Of a stretch of 64,000 bases of DNA, positions 8,917-19,038 are shown piece by piece. Position 1 is the stretch's first letter. Each line of letters starts with the position of its first letter. This DNA is from Planktothricoides raciborskii GIHE-MW2 (GTDB lineage Bacteria; Cyanobacteriota; Cyanobacteriia; Cyanobacteriales; Laspinemataceae): contig NZ_CP159837.1 in assembly GCF_040564635.1 (NCBI RefSeq), forward strand, positions 1,491,001 through 1,555,000. Direction: 5' to 3'. Below the pieces are notes generated by a model. The model was given only the letters and a program-made list of their open reading frames with translations, was not told the DNA's origin and searched no databases. The translations under genes were made by a program, and so were the position numbers.

Positions 8917-9840
8917 TTAAGAGGGCAATGTTTGACTGATTTTATTATGACGGGCTTCAGCGTTATCCATCACCTCATTAAAGTTTTCTATGATTTCTCC
9001 GGGGTGATTTTCTAATAACTTGGTTGACAGAGAAACGCGACCTTTGGTTTCATCAATATCAATCACGACCGCTTTAATGGGTTGCCGCAAAGAAAACAGA
9101 TCATCCAGAGATTTCACGTAATTTTTACTCACTTGATTAATATGGAGTAAAGCAGTCATCCCATCCACATCCACAAAAACGCCAAAGGGTTTAATACTGA
9201 CTACGGTTCCTTCCAGGAGTTGGCCCACCTTAATTTCACCAATCCGACTGGATTGGGCTAAGTGCCGTTGGGAAAACACCAGCTTATTGCGATCGCGATC
9301 TAACTCTAAAATATTTGCCGTCAAGTTTTTACCCACCAGGGATGCGGGATTATTTTTTTCCAACAAGTGCGATCGGGGAATAAACCCACGCAACCCATTG
9401 ATATCAACCGTCACCCCACCTTTATTCACACCCGTCACATACAAATCAACGGACTGATTTTCTTTTTGCTTGTTCGCCAACTTATCCCAGATTTGCTTAA
9501 GTTCCAATTGTCGAATCGAAAGAGTCACCTGACCTTCCGCATCTTGTTCGCGGATAATCAAAAACTCCCGTTCTTCATCGAGGGGTAATAGTTCCTCAAG
9601 ATCCTCAACGAATGCCACCGCTGCTTCTCGCTTCGGCAGAAACCCAGGGGACTTGGCGCCAATGTCTACATAGACACCATCGTTTGTATAGGCACCGATC
9701 CGACCGGACACCACCTGACCGAGACTAAACGCATAGTCGTGTTCTGCAAGGGCTTTGGCAAAATCTTCAGCGGAAAAGGAAGGCTTACCCTTTTGAGAAC
9801 GGGTCGATTCTTGATTCATAACAATTTCAGGATTTGACAA
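8917..9840 (-). CDS. 30S ribosomal protein S1 homologue, three S1 domains
   Basis: RNA-binding protein of the cyanobacterial S1 type, which is shorter than the six-domain E. coli S1. Three OB-fold S1 domains follow an N-terminal tail: about residues 38-110 (GQVVSGRIGAYTNDGVYVDI), 125-190 (VTGVNKGGVTVDINGLRGFI) and 204-275 (GQLLEGTVVSIKPFGVFVDV). At 307 aa it fits the smaller of the two S1 paralogues known in cyanobacteria. The likely role is mRNA binding on the small subunit during initiation. The start could also be the Met at residue 8. A strong terminator follows. Confidence 0.9.
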   Translation of the reverse strand: MSNPEIVMNQESTRSQKGKPSFSAEDFAKALAEHDYAFSLGQVVSGRIGAYTNDGVYVDIGAKSPGFLPKREAAVAFVEDLEELLPLDEEREFLIIREQDAEGQVTLSIRQLELKQIWDKLANKQKENQSVDLYVTGVNKGGVTVDINGLRGFIPRSHLLEKNNPASLVGKNLTANILELDRDRNKLVFSQRHLAQSSRIGEIKVGQLLEGTVVSIKPFGVFVDVDGMTALLHINQVSKNYVKSLDDLFSLRQPIKAVVIDIDETKGRVSLSTKLLENHPGEIIENFNEVMDNAEARHNKISQTLPS

Positions 9841-10015
9841 AAGTAAAATTATACTGATAGAACTGAACCGCTACAACATTGAACTGTCGTAGCTGACTGG
9901 AGAGGGAACATCTGTGTTATCCATCAACAATCAGCTTACCCAGTCTAGCTAATTCTTACGGCGATCGCTCTTTTTTGGCGATAGTTTCGGCGATAGTTTC
10001 GGCGATCGCTTCGGA

Positions 10016-12265
10016 TTACACCAAGGTAAAATCCCCGGCATTAATCGCAAAATCCGGCACCCCAGCTAATACCGCCAAAAGCTCACCCGTACCGGCAACC
10101 CGAATCAACGTATCGGCGCCCACTCCAGTAATCGACAACTGGTCAAAGGTCAGCCCAGCGGACAAACCAATCTTATCCACCCCATCGCTAAAATCCGTAA
10201 TCCGGTCAGAACCATCGGCGATCGCATACACAAAAATATCAGAACCCTGCCCCCCGGTCAGGGTATCGGCGCCTCTGCCACCGATAATCGTATCCGCCCC
10301 AGGGCCACCGTTAATCACATTATCCAGATTATTGCCCGAAATAAAATCATTCACGGGAGAACCAATCAAATTCTCAACCAGCACCCCAAAACCAATCACC
10401 GTGCCATAACTACTGGTAATATGTGGCCCATCGGCGATCGTCAAGAGGGCATTACCAACTCCAGCCCGTTCTAAACTCCCATCTTCACCTCTAACCGCTG
10501 ACACCCCGATATAGGTGGAACCATTCAGGGCACTAAAGGTGGTATTCAGTCCCCCCTCATTCATATTAAAGAAATAACTATCAATCCCCGGCAATTGGGA
10601 AAAATCCAGGGTATCGATGCCACCCCCATCCCAGACGGTCTGTTTCATCCCGATAAAATTACTGCCATCAAAGGCATAGACATCATTGCCCTTTCTGGCA
10701 TCACTAAACCCATACAGGTATTGCAGCGCCCGAATATCATAAGACATCGGGCTAACCGCGCCTACCCCGGCAAAATTATAACTCATCGCCGTATTCGTAT
10801 TATTATCTTGAAAAGACTGTAAGAATGGCTGAGATTCTGTGGAACTTACGGGGGAATTATTTAAAGGATTGGTACTAGCAATCCCCGGATTTTTCAGTCC
10901 TAAAGCAAACCCGATTTGCCGTACCAAAGACTCATAGCCAAAAGTGCCTTTTTGTCGAGAAAAAGCATTATTTTGATCCGACTCAAAATTTCTACTTAAA
11001 TGGATATCACCCCGTAAATTAATATCACTAATTCCAGGGTCATAAGCATAAGCATAAAAGTTGCCAAAATTATTTGGTTGTCCGTTAGAAAACATAATTC
11101 TAATTTCCCCGGTATTCGGGGGTCTGTCCGGCACCTCCACCAATTGAAATGGCAGAATTTCATTATACTGCCGCATGATTTCCCGGACATTATTTTTAAT
11201 CGCTTCGCTGACCTCCCCGACCCCACTTTCTACCCCGGTATAAAGACCGGCACTAGCTTGGGTCACAAAGCTATAAGTCAGGGTGCCATTAACCCTGGTG
11301 TTCCACTTTTGTTTCGGCTGTAAAATGTTATTCGCTGCCAAAGCTTCATCAGGATTTTCGGCAACGGTTTGATTTTGGAGTAAAGCATCAATAGCTCTAG
11401 GGGCAAAATATACAGAAGATTGCCGTTGTTCGTCGGGCAAACCAATCAGACGAAAATGATTGATTAATTCCTTATTATTGAGATTTTGTTCTTTTAAATC
11501 TTGGTTGTTATCTCGATAATATTGAGTATCATACAGCAGGGAGGGACGGCGATTTTCGTTGATACCAAATCGGATAAAGTGTTCTAAGGCGGTGCGACTG
11601 TTGAAATTAGCCGACTGAAGCTCCCGATTATTTTCGACATAGTATTTCGGATCGAAAATAATCGAAAACCGGCGACCTTCATTTAGGCCAAACAGTTGTA
11701 AGTGTTGTAAGGCTTGTTTGACGTTGAAACCAGCGTTGACTAAATCCGGGTTAGTGGGTAGGTAAATTTCTTGAATATCAATGTAGGGAGAAAAGCGGAA
11801 AAAATCTTCTCCTTCTTCTGGTTGTGCTGGAGCGGTTTGTAGTTGGTTCACTAATAACCGGAGCCATTGTCGGTTCGCTGATTCTATGGGGTTAAAATCT
11901 TCGGGAACTGCGGTGGTTAATTCGTTTCTCTTTCTATATGATTGAATGTAGAAGTCCAGGTCAATAAATGGGGAAAATAGCCGACCTTCGCTGATTCCTG
12001 ATGTTTTAAAATGATTCAATAGATCCCGATTACTTAACCCAGCTAAATCTGGATTTGCGGCGCGGTAAAAGTTAAAATCAAATACGAGAGAAAATCGCCG
12101 GCCTTCATCAATTCCATTGTTGAGGAAGTGATTTAATAGTTGCTCGTCATTGAATCCGGCGGCGGCAACGTCGGGGTTGGCCGCGAGATAAAAATCGCGA
12201 TCGAATATTTCTTGTTCAAAGGGAAAAAATTCAACGCTGGGATCTGTGAAAACGCCCTGAACCAT
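10016..12265 (-). CDS. RTX protein with degenerate serralysin-like domain
   Basis: A 749-aa probably secreted protein. The N-terminal half has about five copies of a 40-50 residue repeat (D/N-x-x-FYLAANPDVAAAG, then HF...G..EGR.FS), a motif widespread in bacterial surface proteins. Residues about 320-600 look like a metzincin (serralysin, M10B): the Met-turn segment MSYDIRALQYLYG is present. However, the zinc site reads VRQIGFALGLKNPG where active enzymes have HEIGHALGLKHPG, so all three His ligands and the catalytic Glu are lost. The C-terminus has RTX nonapeptides (GGPGADTIIGGRGADTLTGG) and an IGL-type end, consistent with calcium-dependent folding and type I secretion. No ABC exporter is nearby. 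It is probably a binding or structural protein. Confidence 0.85.
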   Translation of the reverse strand: MVQGVFTDPSVEFFPFEQEIFDRDFYLAANPDVAAAGFNDEQLLNHFLNNGIDEGRRFSLVFDFNFYRAANPDLAGLSNRDLLNHFKTSGISEGRLFSPFIDLDFYIQSYRKRNELTTAVPEDFNPIESANRQWLRLLVNQLQTAPAQPEEGEDFFRFSPYIDIQEIYLPTNPDLVNAGFNVKQALQHLQLFGLNEGRRFSIIFDPKYYVENNRELQSANFNSRTALEHFIRFGINENRRPSLLYDTQYYRDNNQDLKEQNLNNKELINHFRLIGLPDEQRQSSVYFAPRAIDALLQNQTVAENPDEALAANNILQPKQKWNTRVNGTLTYSFVTQASAGLYTGVESGVGEVSEAIKNNVREIMRQYNEILPFQLVEVPDRPPNTGEIRIMFSNGQPNNFGNFYAYAYDPGISDINLRGDIHLSRNFESDQNNAFSRQKGTFGYESLVRQIGFALGLKNPGIASTNPLNNSPVSSTESQPFLQSFQDNNTNTAMSYNFAGVGAVSPMSYDIRALQYLYGFSDARKGNDVYAFDGSNFIGMKQTVWDGGGIDTLDFSQLPGIDSYFFNMNEGGLNTTFSALNGSTYIGVSAVRGEDGSLERAGVGNALLTIADGPHITSSYGTVIGFGVLVENLIGSPVNDFISGNNLDNVINGGPGADTIIGGRGADTLTGGQGSDIFVYAIADGSDRITDFSDGVDKIGLSAGLTFDQLSITGVGADTLIRVAGTGELLAVLAGVPDFAINAGDFTLV

Positions 12266-12336
12266 TTTGTTTACTCCTGTTTACTACTTTAGCATTTAGA
12301 TAAATTTTAGCTGAATAAAACTTTTGATAGTTGTCG

Positions 12337-12385
12337 TTAGGTGACAGGTCATTTTTTCTTTGTTCACCAATGACCTGTCACCTAA
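12337..12385. repeat. Perfect 16-bp inverted repeat
   Basis: TTAGGTGACAGGTCAT (12337-12352) and its exact complement (12370-12385) are separated by 17 bases. It lies between the 3' end of the dienelactone hydrolase gene and the start of the RTX gene. It may be a bidirectional terminator or a small mobile palindrome; no T-tract follows the stem. Confidence 0.7.
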
Positions 12386-12404
12386 TGCTCAATAAGAGTT
12401 TCAC

Positions 12405-13154
12405 TTAGTGAGAGGTTTTGAGGGTTTCGCCATAGAGTTGTAAGACGTGAGTCCAAGCATCTGCGGCGGCGCTGGGGTTGTAACTAGCCCGTCGATCGCA
12501 GAAGAAACCGTGGTCGGTTCCATCGTAGCGAAAGACGCGATGAGAGATTTGATGTTTCTGAAGTTCGGCTTCAATTTGATCGCCCTGTTCATTGGGAATG
12601 AGGGGGTCTTGGTTGCCGAAGAATAGGTAAATGCTGCCGTTGATTTCTGGGGTGCGGGTGATGGTAGGTTCACCGCCTCCAGGGGTCATGGTGGCAATTC
12701 CGCCGCCATAAAATGAGGCGGTGGCTTTGATGTCCGGTAATGTCGCCGCCAGGTAAGCGACGTGACCGCCAAAGCAGAAGCCAATGCAGCCAAAGTTATC
12801 CGTGGTGACGGGCAAGCTTTTCAGGTAGTTGATGGTGGCTTGGGTATCACTCAGGAGTTGGTCGGCGGTGGTGAGGTCTTTATGATATCTGCCGATTTCT
12901 AGGTCTTTTTCGGTGTATCCGGTTTCAAAGTTGGGGGCAGTGCGTTGAAAAATTGCTGGGGCGATCGCCACATATCCTTGTTTGGCAATGCGTTCGGTGA
13001 CATCCCGAATATGGGCATTGACCCCAAAGACCTCTTGGAACACGATCACCCCTGGAAATGTCCCTTGACCCACAGGTTGGGCTAAATAGGCGGAAAGTTG
13101 CAAATCTCCGTTGACAACTTTAACCTGATGAGTAAGTATTTGCTGTTCTGACAT
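12405..13154 (-). CDS. Dienelactone hydrolase family protein
   Basis: Alpha/beta hydrolase of the DLH family (type enzyme: carboxymethylenebutenolidase). The 249-aa protein has the cysteine nucleophile C127 in GFCFGG, the acid D183 in NQDPLIP, the histidine H215 in GTDHGF, and the E41 that activates the cysteine in QEVFGVN. The triad is therefore complete. In cyanobacteria such proteins are widespread and their substrate is not established; no aromatic-degradation genes accompany it. It is divergent from the GntR regulator gene, from which it is separated by 207 bases of repeats. Confidence 0.92.
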   Translation of the reverse strand: MSEQQILTHQVKVVNGDLQLSAYLAQPVGQGTFPGVIVFQEVFGVNAHIRDVTERIAKQGYVAIAPAIFQRTAPNFETGYTEKDLEIGRYHKDLTTADQLLSDTQATINYLKSLPVTTDNFGCIGFCFGGHVAYLAATLPDIKATASFYGGGIATMTPGGGEPTITRTPEINGSIYLFFGNQDPLIPNEQGDQIEAELQKHQISHRVFRYDGTDHGFFCDRRASYNPSAAADAWTHVLQLYGETLKTSH

Positions 13155-13186
13155 AGTTTCTCTGACATAACTGGTTTGATTTTATA

Positions 13187-13340
13187 TTGATAGTTGGTTG
13201 TTGGTTGATGGTTGTTGGTTGTTGGTTGATGGTTATTGGTTATTCGTTATTGGTTATTGGGTGTTCGTTATTGGTTATTATAGGTTAGCCAGAACCAACA
13301 ATAAACAATCAACAATCAACAATCAACAATCAACAAATAA
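13187..13340. repeat. TTGGTTG/TTATTGG repeats facing inverted copies
   Basis: Runs of TTGGTTGTTGGTTGATGG and TTATTGG are followed by CAACAATCAACAAT runs, the reverse complement. They fill the divergent interval between the hydrolase and the GntR gene, so any promoter is embedded in or next to this foldback. Confidence 0.8.
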
Positions 13341-13361
13341 TTTGTCCCTGGAGCCCCTGAT

Positions 13362-14345
13362 ATGGTTGATTTTCATATTCAGTCTGATAGCGAAATTTCT
13401 GCGTCGAACCAATTATTTAATCAAATTCGGTTTGCGATCGCCTCTCGGCAATATTCTCCGGGGGAAAAGCTACCGAGTACCCGTGCGTTGGCCATGCAGA
13501 CGGGTTTACACCGGAATACGATTAGCAAAGTTTATGAACAATTAGAAGCGATCGGGTTGGTAGAATCCCAAGCGGGTTCGGGGATTTATGTCAAAGCCGA
13601 AGGCTCTCCAGGCCAACGGCCTATCAAATCTTACATCTTAGAACAACATCCCCAAGCGAGTGAGATTGTGCAGAAAAGTGTTGACAAGCTAATTGCTCTG
13701 GGTTGCACGCTCAATGAAACCAGAGAGCTATTTTTAGGAGAAATTGATTGGCGTTTACGGTGTAGTGCGCGAATTCTGGTGACAGCCCCGTCCCAAGATA
13801 TTGGCATTGGTAAGTGGATGCGTTGGGAGTTAGAAGAAGCCCTGGCAACGCCGGTGCAACTTGTGGCTTTGGAGGAGTTGGCTGACGTGCTGGCCCAAGC
13901 GCCTTCGGGAACGGTGGTGACGACTCGTTATTTTATTGGCAAAGCGGAGGAGATCGCCAAGCCCAAGTCGGTACGAGTTTTGCCGATTGATATTTATGAC
14001 CATGCCAAAGAAGAGGCGATTGTCAAACAGCTACCCAAGGATAGCTGTCTGGGTCTGGTAAGCATTAGTCCCGGTTGGTTGCGAGCCACGGAAGTGATTA
14101 TTAATAGTATGCGGGGGGATGAATTACTGGTGATTACCGCCCAACTGGAAGATGCCTATAAGCTCAATTCGATTGTCCGTCGGGCAAGGGTGATCGGCTG
14201 TGACCCCGCCAGTTTACCTTCCGTGAAAGCGGCGATCGCAGCGGCTAAAGAAGACCTAATTCGCGCCCCGCAAGTTTACTGTATCGACCATTACATCAAC
14301 CCGGATTCAATTAATCGGCTCAAACGAGAACTAGGACTTAGTTGA
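13362..14345 (+). CDS. GntR-family transcriptional regulator
   Basis: DNA-binding regulator with an N-terminal winged helix (about residues 12-75: QIRFAIASRQYSPGEKLPST, then HRNTISKVYEQLEAIGLVES) typical of GntR. The C-terminal 240 residues are not a FadR, HutC or MocR domain that I can name; they alternate strands and helices (RILVTAPSQDIGIG, VLPIDIYDHAKEEAIVKQL) and are probably a cyanobacterial effector domain. Effector and targets are unknown. Its divergence from the dienelactone hydrolase gene makes that gene a candidate target (inference). Confidence 0.88.
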   Translation: MVDFHIQSDSEISASNQLFNQIRFAIASRQYSPGEKLPSTRALAMQTGLHRNTISKVYEQLEAIGLVESQAGSGIYVKAEGSPGQRPIKSYILEQHPQASEIVQKSVDKLIALGCTLNETRELFLGEIDWRLRCSARILVTAPSQDIGIGKWMRWELEEALATPVQLVALEELADVLAQAPSGTVVTTRYFIGKAEEIAKPKSVRVLPIDIYDHAKEEAIVKQLPKDSCLGLVSISPGWLRATEVIINSMRGDELLVITAQLEDAYKLNSIVRRARVIGCDPASLPSVKAAIAAAKEDLIRAPQVYCIDHYINPDSINRLKRELGLS

Positions 14346-14389
14346 AGCCTTTGTCATTCAGAGATTCAATGGGGCGATCGAGTGGGGAT

Positions 14390-14600
14390 GAGGGGCTTCA
14401 GGAGCTTCAGAAGCTTCAGGAGAGAGTGAATAGTGAATAGTGAAAGGGAGGATGCATAGGAAAGAGGATGCATAGGAAAGAGGAAAGAGGATGCATAGGA
14501 AAGAGGAAAGATATTCTCTCCTCTCTTTTCTCTCCTCTCTTTTCTCTCTTGGCCATTCGCCCCTACGACTTTTCACTTTCCCTGCCCCCCCGCACCCGCG
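14390..14600. repeat. Purine-rich short repeats between convergent genes
   Basis: Three near-copies of GAGGATGCATAGGAAA, GAGCTTCAG units, and CTCTCTTTTCTCTC runs form a strand-asymmetric block between the GntR and GGDEF-EAL genes. The small frames here on both strands are low-complexity and not genes. Confidence 0.75.
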
Positions 14601-14623
14601 CACCCCTACATCTGCCCAAGCCC

Positions 14624-17600
14624 TCATGCTTCCCCGTGATTAAACCAAGTTGGGGCGTTGGCTAATAACTCCGTTGCCGCTTGACTATCTAAGGGTTTAG
14701 AAAAGAAATAACCTTGTCCTTGTTCACAAGCTAGGGATTTTAATTGGGCTAATTGTTCAGAGGTTTCGATGCCTTCGGCTACTGCATCCATGCCCAAAGT
14801 ATGCGCCAGGGTGACAATGGCTTTGACGATTTCTGAGTTTTCTTCGTTGTCGTTCATACGACTGACAAAAGAACGGTCAATTTTCACTGTATTGACGGGG
14901 AAACTATGTAAATAGCTTAAGGAAGAATAGCCGGTGCCAAAATCGTCCAGACTTAACTCAATATTGCGCGATCGCAGTTGCCAGAGAATTTTCGCCACTA
15001 CCTCGGTATTTTCCATTAACACACTTTCAGTAATTTCTAACTTCAGGCAATTGGGATTTAAATTAGTTTCTAGTAAAATGTCATCAATCTTCTGAATTAA
15101 TTGCTTCTCCCTAAGCTGTTTTGCCGAAAGATTCACACTCATTTTCAAAGGAGCAACCCAGGAAAATTGGTCTTGCCATTGCTTCATTTGCTGACAAGCT
15201 TCCCGGAGTACCCACTCACCCAAAGGCACAATTAACCCGGTTTCTTCCGCAATAGGAATAAATTCCACCGGGGAAACCATGCCTTTCTCTGGATGATGCC
15301 AACGCACCAATGCTTCAAAGCCAGTTAAGCTGGCGGATACTAAAGAGGTAATTGGTTGATAGTGTAATTTAAATTCGCGTTTTTCTATGGCTCTTCGCAA
15401 GTCATTTTCTAACTGTAATAAACCCAAAGCATAGGAATACATTACTTTATCAAATATTTCATACCGAGCTTTGCCAGCGCGTTTGGCTCGATACATGGCA
15501 ATATCTGCATCTCGGAGGACTTGCTCTGGTTGTTCATAGGTCGGAGATAGCATGGCAATGCCAATACTCGCAGTGGTGACGACTTCATAACCATTTAAAG
15601 TAAAGGGTGAACCCAGCAGTTCTAAAATGCGATCTGCGACTTTTGTGGCATCTTTAATATCTTTAATATCTTCGAGTAAAATACTAAATTCATCGCCGCC
15701 CAAACGGGCTACCATATCCGTAGACCGCAGACATTGATTCAGTTTATCAGCGATCGCAATTAACAGTCGATCGCCCATCACCGGCCCCATACTATCATTG
15801 ACAATTTTGAAGCGATCCACATCTAAAAATAACACAGCAAATAGCTGATGGGGATATCGTTTAATTCGTTTCAGTGCGGTGGAAACTCGTTCCAAAAACA
15901 TCGCCCGATTAGGCAGACCAGTGAGAGCATCATGGAAAGCATCGTGAACTAATTGTTGCTCGACTTGTTTGCGATCGCTAATATCCACAAATTGACCGAG
16001 CAAATGTAGCGGTTCTCCCCTAAAGTCCCGCACTAACACCATTTTTAACAAAGCATGAACTACATGACCATCTTTAGCCAAATAGCGATTTTCCATTCGA
16101 AAAGAAGCAATTTCATCGGCTAATAAATGCTGCTGTTGTTCCAGAAATGCCATCACTTCCTCTGGATGGATTAAATCCGCAAAACTTTTGCCTAACAATT
16201 CCTCAGCGGTGTAGCCCAAAGGTTCACACAATCCTTGATTCACCCGCTGAAATGGCCCATTCAAAGACTGGATCGCCATCCCAATGGGGGCATATTCAAA
16301 TGTATGACGAAATTGCTCTTCACTTTGACGCAATGCTTCCTCAGTGACTTTCAATTCATTAATATTTGTCACCGTCCAAACATAGCCAGTGATTTTCGTG
16401 TCTTGGTCAAATTGAGCGATCGCCTCTGACAAAACCCAAGTCACCTGATTATTAGCCCGTAAAAACCGATATTTACCAGTCACTTTTTGGCGATCGCTGT
16501 GGATCTGTTGCAACTGCTCAAACACCGCTAGACGATCTTCGGGATGAACATTTTGAATCCATCCTTCTCCCAACATATCAACCAGTCCCAACCCAGCGAT
16601 TTCACAAGCGTGAGGATTAGCATAAACACATTCTCCACTGGCATCTAAATGGAAAATTCCCACGGGAGAAACCTGCATCAAGCTATAATATCGATGTTCG
16701 CTGTCTTGTAATGCTTGTTCCGTGCGTTTGCGATCGCTAATATCCGTCAAAAACGCCACAAAATATTTCGGTTTTCCCTCGTGATTTCGCGCCAAAGATA
16801 CAGTAACATTGCCCCAAACCACTGCACCATTTTTGTGAATATACCGCTTTTCCCGCGAAAACTTAGGAATTAAATCATTAATTAATGCCTGACATAACTC
16901 TAGACTTGAGTCCAAATCTGCGGAATGAGTCAAATCCTGGAACTTCATTTCTAATAATTCTGACTCAGAATAACCGACAATTTTGCCAAAACCAGAATTC
17001 GTCCACAAAAACTGACCATCCAGTGACAGTTGAGCAATGCCAACTGCGGCTTGATCCATGATATCCAGAAAACGCTCTTGACATTCCAGCATGGTCAACT
17101 CCATTTCCTTTTGCTGGCTAATTTCTCGACCGATCCCCACCAAGAATTTTTCTGCCCCCACATCCTCAACACAATATATCTTTGTGGAGATAACATAAGT
17201 GTTACCCACGGCGTTGGTAAAATTCGCCTCATATTCCACCGGAGACCCCAAGGCTAAGACCCGTTTCTCTTGTTCTCGGAACAGGTCAACTTCGGGAAAA
17301 ATCTGCTCGTCGGACTGACCAATCAACTGTTCTCGGGGATATCCAACCAGTTGGCAAAAAGCATCGTTGACAACTAAATAACGGTGTCCTTCATTCTTAA
17401 CAAAAATGGGATCCGCAATGGTATTCAGAATGTGATTGATCCACTGTAGCGAGCATTTTCGGCGATTTTCCCTAAGTGGCTCCTCAGTGCTTGAATTGGC
17501 TAAGTCTCCTGTGTTTTGGGAGATTTGCTGTTCCCAGAATAAAGACTCAACTTGCTGACGAGCCTTGATTTCTGCTTGCAATGTGGTCTGCAATTCGGCT

Positions 17601-17650
17601 ATTTGTCTACTGAGATCCTCGATTTGCATTGCTAGTTGCCGTTCAGACAT
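14624..17650 (-). CDS. PAS(x4)-GGDEF-EAL signalling protein
   Basis: Cyclic-di-GMP turnover protein of 1008 aa. An N-terminal coiled coil (residues 5-45) is followed by four PAS/PAC sensor domains (about 75-190, 195-312, 317-437, 442-560). The GGDEF domain spans about 570-735, and its active-site motif LGGDEF is intact. The EAL domain spans about 745-1000 and has FEALVRWHHP and the later conserved LDDFGTGYSSLSYL and KIDRSF segments. Both catalytic sites look complete, so it may be bifunctional or mainly one activity. It has no membrane segment and is probably cytoplasmic, sensing a small ligand or redox state through PAS. Confidence 0.95.
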   Translation of the reverse strand: MSERQLAMQIEDLSRQIAELQTTLQAEIKARQQVESLFWEQQISQNTGDLANSSTEEPLRENRRKCSLQWINHILNTIADPIFVKNEGHRYLVVNDAFCQLVGYPREQLIGQSDEQIFPEVDLFREQEKRVLALGSPVEYEANFTNAVGNTYVISTKIYCVEDVGAEKFLVGIGREISQQKEMELTMLECQERFLDIMDQAAVGIAQLSLDGQFLWTNSGFGKIVGYSESELLEMKFQDLTHSADLDSSLELCQALINDLIPKFSREKRYIHKNGAVVWGNVTVSLARNHEGKPKYFVAFLTDISDRKRTEQALQDSEHRYYSLMQVSPVGIFHLDASGECVYANPHACEIAGLGLVDMLGEGWIQNVHPEDRLAVFEQLQQIHSDRQKVTGKYRFLRANNQVTWVLSEAIAQFDQDTKITGYVWTVTNINELKVTEEALRQSEEQFRHTFEYAPIGMAIQSLNGPFQRVNQGLCEPLGYTAEELLGKSFADLIHPEEVMAFLEQQQHLLADEIASFRMENRYLAKDGHVVHALLKMVLVRDFRGEPLHLLGQFVDISDRKQVEQQLVHDAFHDALTGLPNRAMFLERVSTALKRIKRYPHQLFAVLFLDVDRFKIVNDSMGPVMGDRLLIAIADKLNQCLRSTDMVARLGGDEFSILLEDIKDIKDATKVADRILELLGSPFTLNGYEVVTTASIGIAMLSPTYEQPEQVLRDADIAMYRAKRAGKARYEIFDKVMYSYALGLLQLENDLRRAIEKREFKLHYQPITSLVSASLTGFEALVRWHHPEKGMVSPVEFIPIAEETGLIVPLGEWVLREACQQMKQWQDQFSWVAPLKMSVNLSAKQLREKQLIQKIDDILLETNLNPNCLKLEITESVLMENTEVVAKILWQLRSRNIELSLDDFGTGYSSLSYLHSFPVNTVKIDRSFVSRMNDNEENSEIVKAIVTLAHTLGMDAVAEGIETSEQLAQLKSLACEQGQGYFFSKPLDSQAATELLANAPTWFNHGEA

Positions 17651-18615
17651 TGTTTATAGAGCCTCCTGACCTTGATAATGGCGAGTCTCTCGCTACCATC
17701 CCCATATTGAATCAGCCGTTGAATGACTGTAACCGGCTTGACCATTCAGAAATCGCCAGAGACAAATGAATTTTTGTATTTTTTTAATATTTTCCCCTAA
17801 ATCTCTCATTTGTGCTACAGCTTTGTCTTTAAATCTCGCCGCCCCGATCTAATTATAATGGACGGTTCTTGACGACTAAATATTTTGTCATCATTTTGTC
17901 ATCATTTGGCGCTCGATCATAGTTAGTTATAATTGGTTCAATTGAACGGCGATCTCAGTGACTCAATTAGACTTTTCTCATGGTATCTTTAAATCAAGGT
18001 TTTGGTCTATTTAAAATATCTATTTCAGAGATTGGCTTTAATTTTATATAAAAAAAGAATAATCTCCAGCCAAATCATTTTTTTTGTTCTGACAAAGTAT
18101 CAAGTCTCTAGGCAAGTGAGGGATAATTCTAAAAACCGACTAAAAATTATGCGTGATTCTTTATTCTTTGCTCAGGGGATAGTAGATATAAGGGATAGTA
18201 GATATAGTAGATTAGGACTGGTCAGTATTCGGAAACCTATATAGCAATTGTCATAGTTATGAAGTACAAAAAAAACCTGTCATTCCCGCGCCGGCGGGAA
18301 TCCAGAAAACCTCTGTACTTCATTCGGACAATAACCGCTATATACTTTCAGGCAACGCCGCCCTCTTCCCCAGTGATATGTTACCAATTCTTGACAATAG
18401 AATTTACCGATCGCGATCGCGGCGATTAGAGGGTTGGGTTGCCTACCAATGGTCTAACCTACATTAGCTAGATTAGCAAAAAAGGGGGATTACCTTTAAT
18501 GTATCGCGATCGCCGCATTTCCCCGGCAAATTCCCCGGCAAATCAACCAACATCTCAGCGTTAAATTCCACAATCAGCACCCCTAACCAATAACTAATCA
18601 CTAATAATTAATAAT
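17651..18615. other. Long divergent intergenic region
   Basis: Contains no convincing gene; an 80-codon frame at 18002-18244 lacks family resemblance and includes GGGATAGTAGATATA tandem words. The region holds AT-rich sequence, the CATTCCCGC palindromic element (18259-18323) and several HIP1 sites near 18410-18520. Promoters for the PAS-GGDEF-EAL gene and the thioesterase gene must lie at its two ends. Confidence 0.6.
18259..18323. repeat. Nested palindromic dispersed element (CATTCCCGC type)
   Basis: Outer arms ATGAAGTACA (18259-18268) and TGTACTTCAT (18314-18323) enclose the inner hairpin ATTCCCGC-GCCG-GCGGGAAT (18282-18301). The inner part, including the preceding CTGTC, recurs in opposite orientation at 46717-46743. 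This is a MITE/REP-like dispersed repeat. Confidence 0.8.
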
Positions 18616-19038
18616 ATGTCATTCACCTACTTGCGGACGATTCGCTTCCAAGACACTGACGCAGCGGGAGTGGTCTATTTTAGTAATGTTTTGGCCATAT
18701 GCCATGAAGCTTATGAAGCTTCACTGTTGTCCGCAGAATTTAATCTGAAAGATTTTTTTCGCAACCCGGAGGTGGCGATTCCCATTGTTCATGCTAGTGT
18801 GGATTTTTTCCGACCCATGTTTTGCGGCGATCGCCTCTGTGTGGAGTTAACCCCCCATCAATTAAATGACAACTCCTTTGAAATTGCTTATGAAATTTTC
18901 CCAGATCCCAAACTCACTCAGAATTGCCTTGCCAAAGCCTTAACTCGCCATGTCTGTATTAATCCCCGCGATCGCCGCCGACAACCCTTATCCCCACCGA
19001 TGATCCAGTGGTTGACCACAGGAATTGATGATTTATAG
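18616..19038 (+). CDS. menI: 1,4-dihydroxy-2-naphthoyl-CoA thioesterase (hotdog fold)
   Basis: Hydrolyses DHNA-CoA to DHNA in phylloquinone (vitamin K1) synthesis, the step before prenylation. The 140-aa single hotdog domain starts with the 4HBT-like catalytic segment [17 protein letters not shown]; the aspartate in DTDAAG is the expected catalytic acid. It matches the cyanobacterial DHNA-CoA hydrolase type (Slr0204 family) by memory. Its position just before menE, menC, menH and menA supports the assignment. A general acyl-CoA thioesterase is the alternative. The ATG at 18616 follows directly on AATAACTAATAATT repeats. Confidence 0.85.
   Translation: MSFTYLRTIRFQDTDAAGVVYFSNVLAICHEAYEASLLSAEFNLKDFFRNPEVAIPIVHASVDFFRPMFCGDRLCVELTPHQLNDNSFEIAYEIFPDPKLTQNCLAKALTRHVCINPRDRRRQPLSPPMIQWLTTGIDDL

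Noticed and set aside
14358-14665. Frames on both strands between the GntR and GGDEF genes
   Set aside because: Encoded by GAGGATGCATAGGAAA and CTCTCTTTT repeats; no gene character.
18002-18244. 80-codon frame in the long intergenic region
   Set aside because: AT-rich, contains tandem words, no recognisable domain or start signal.
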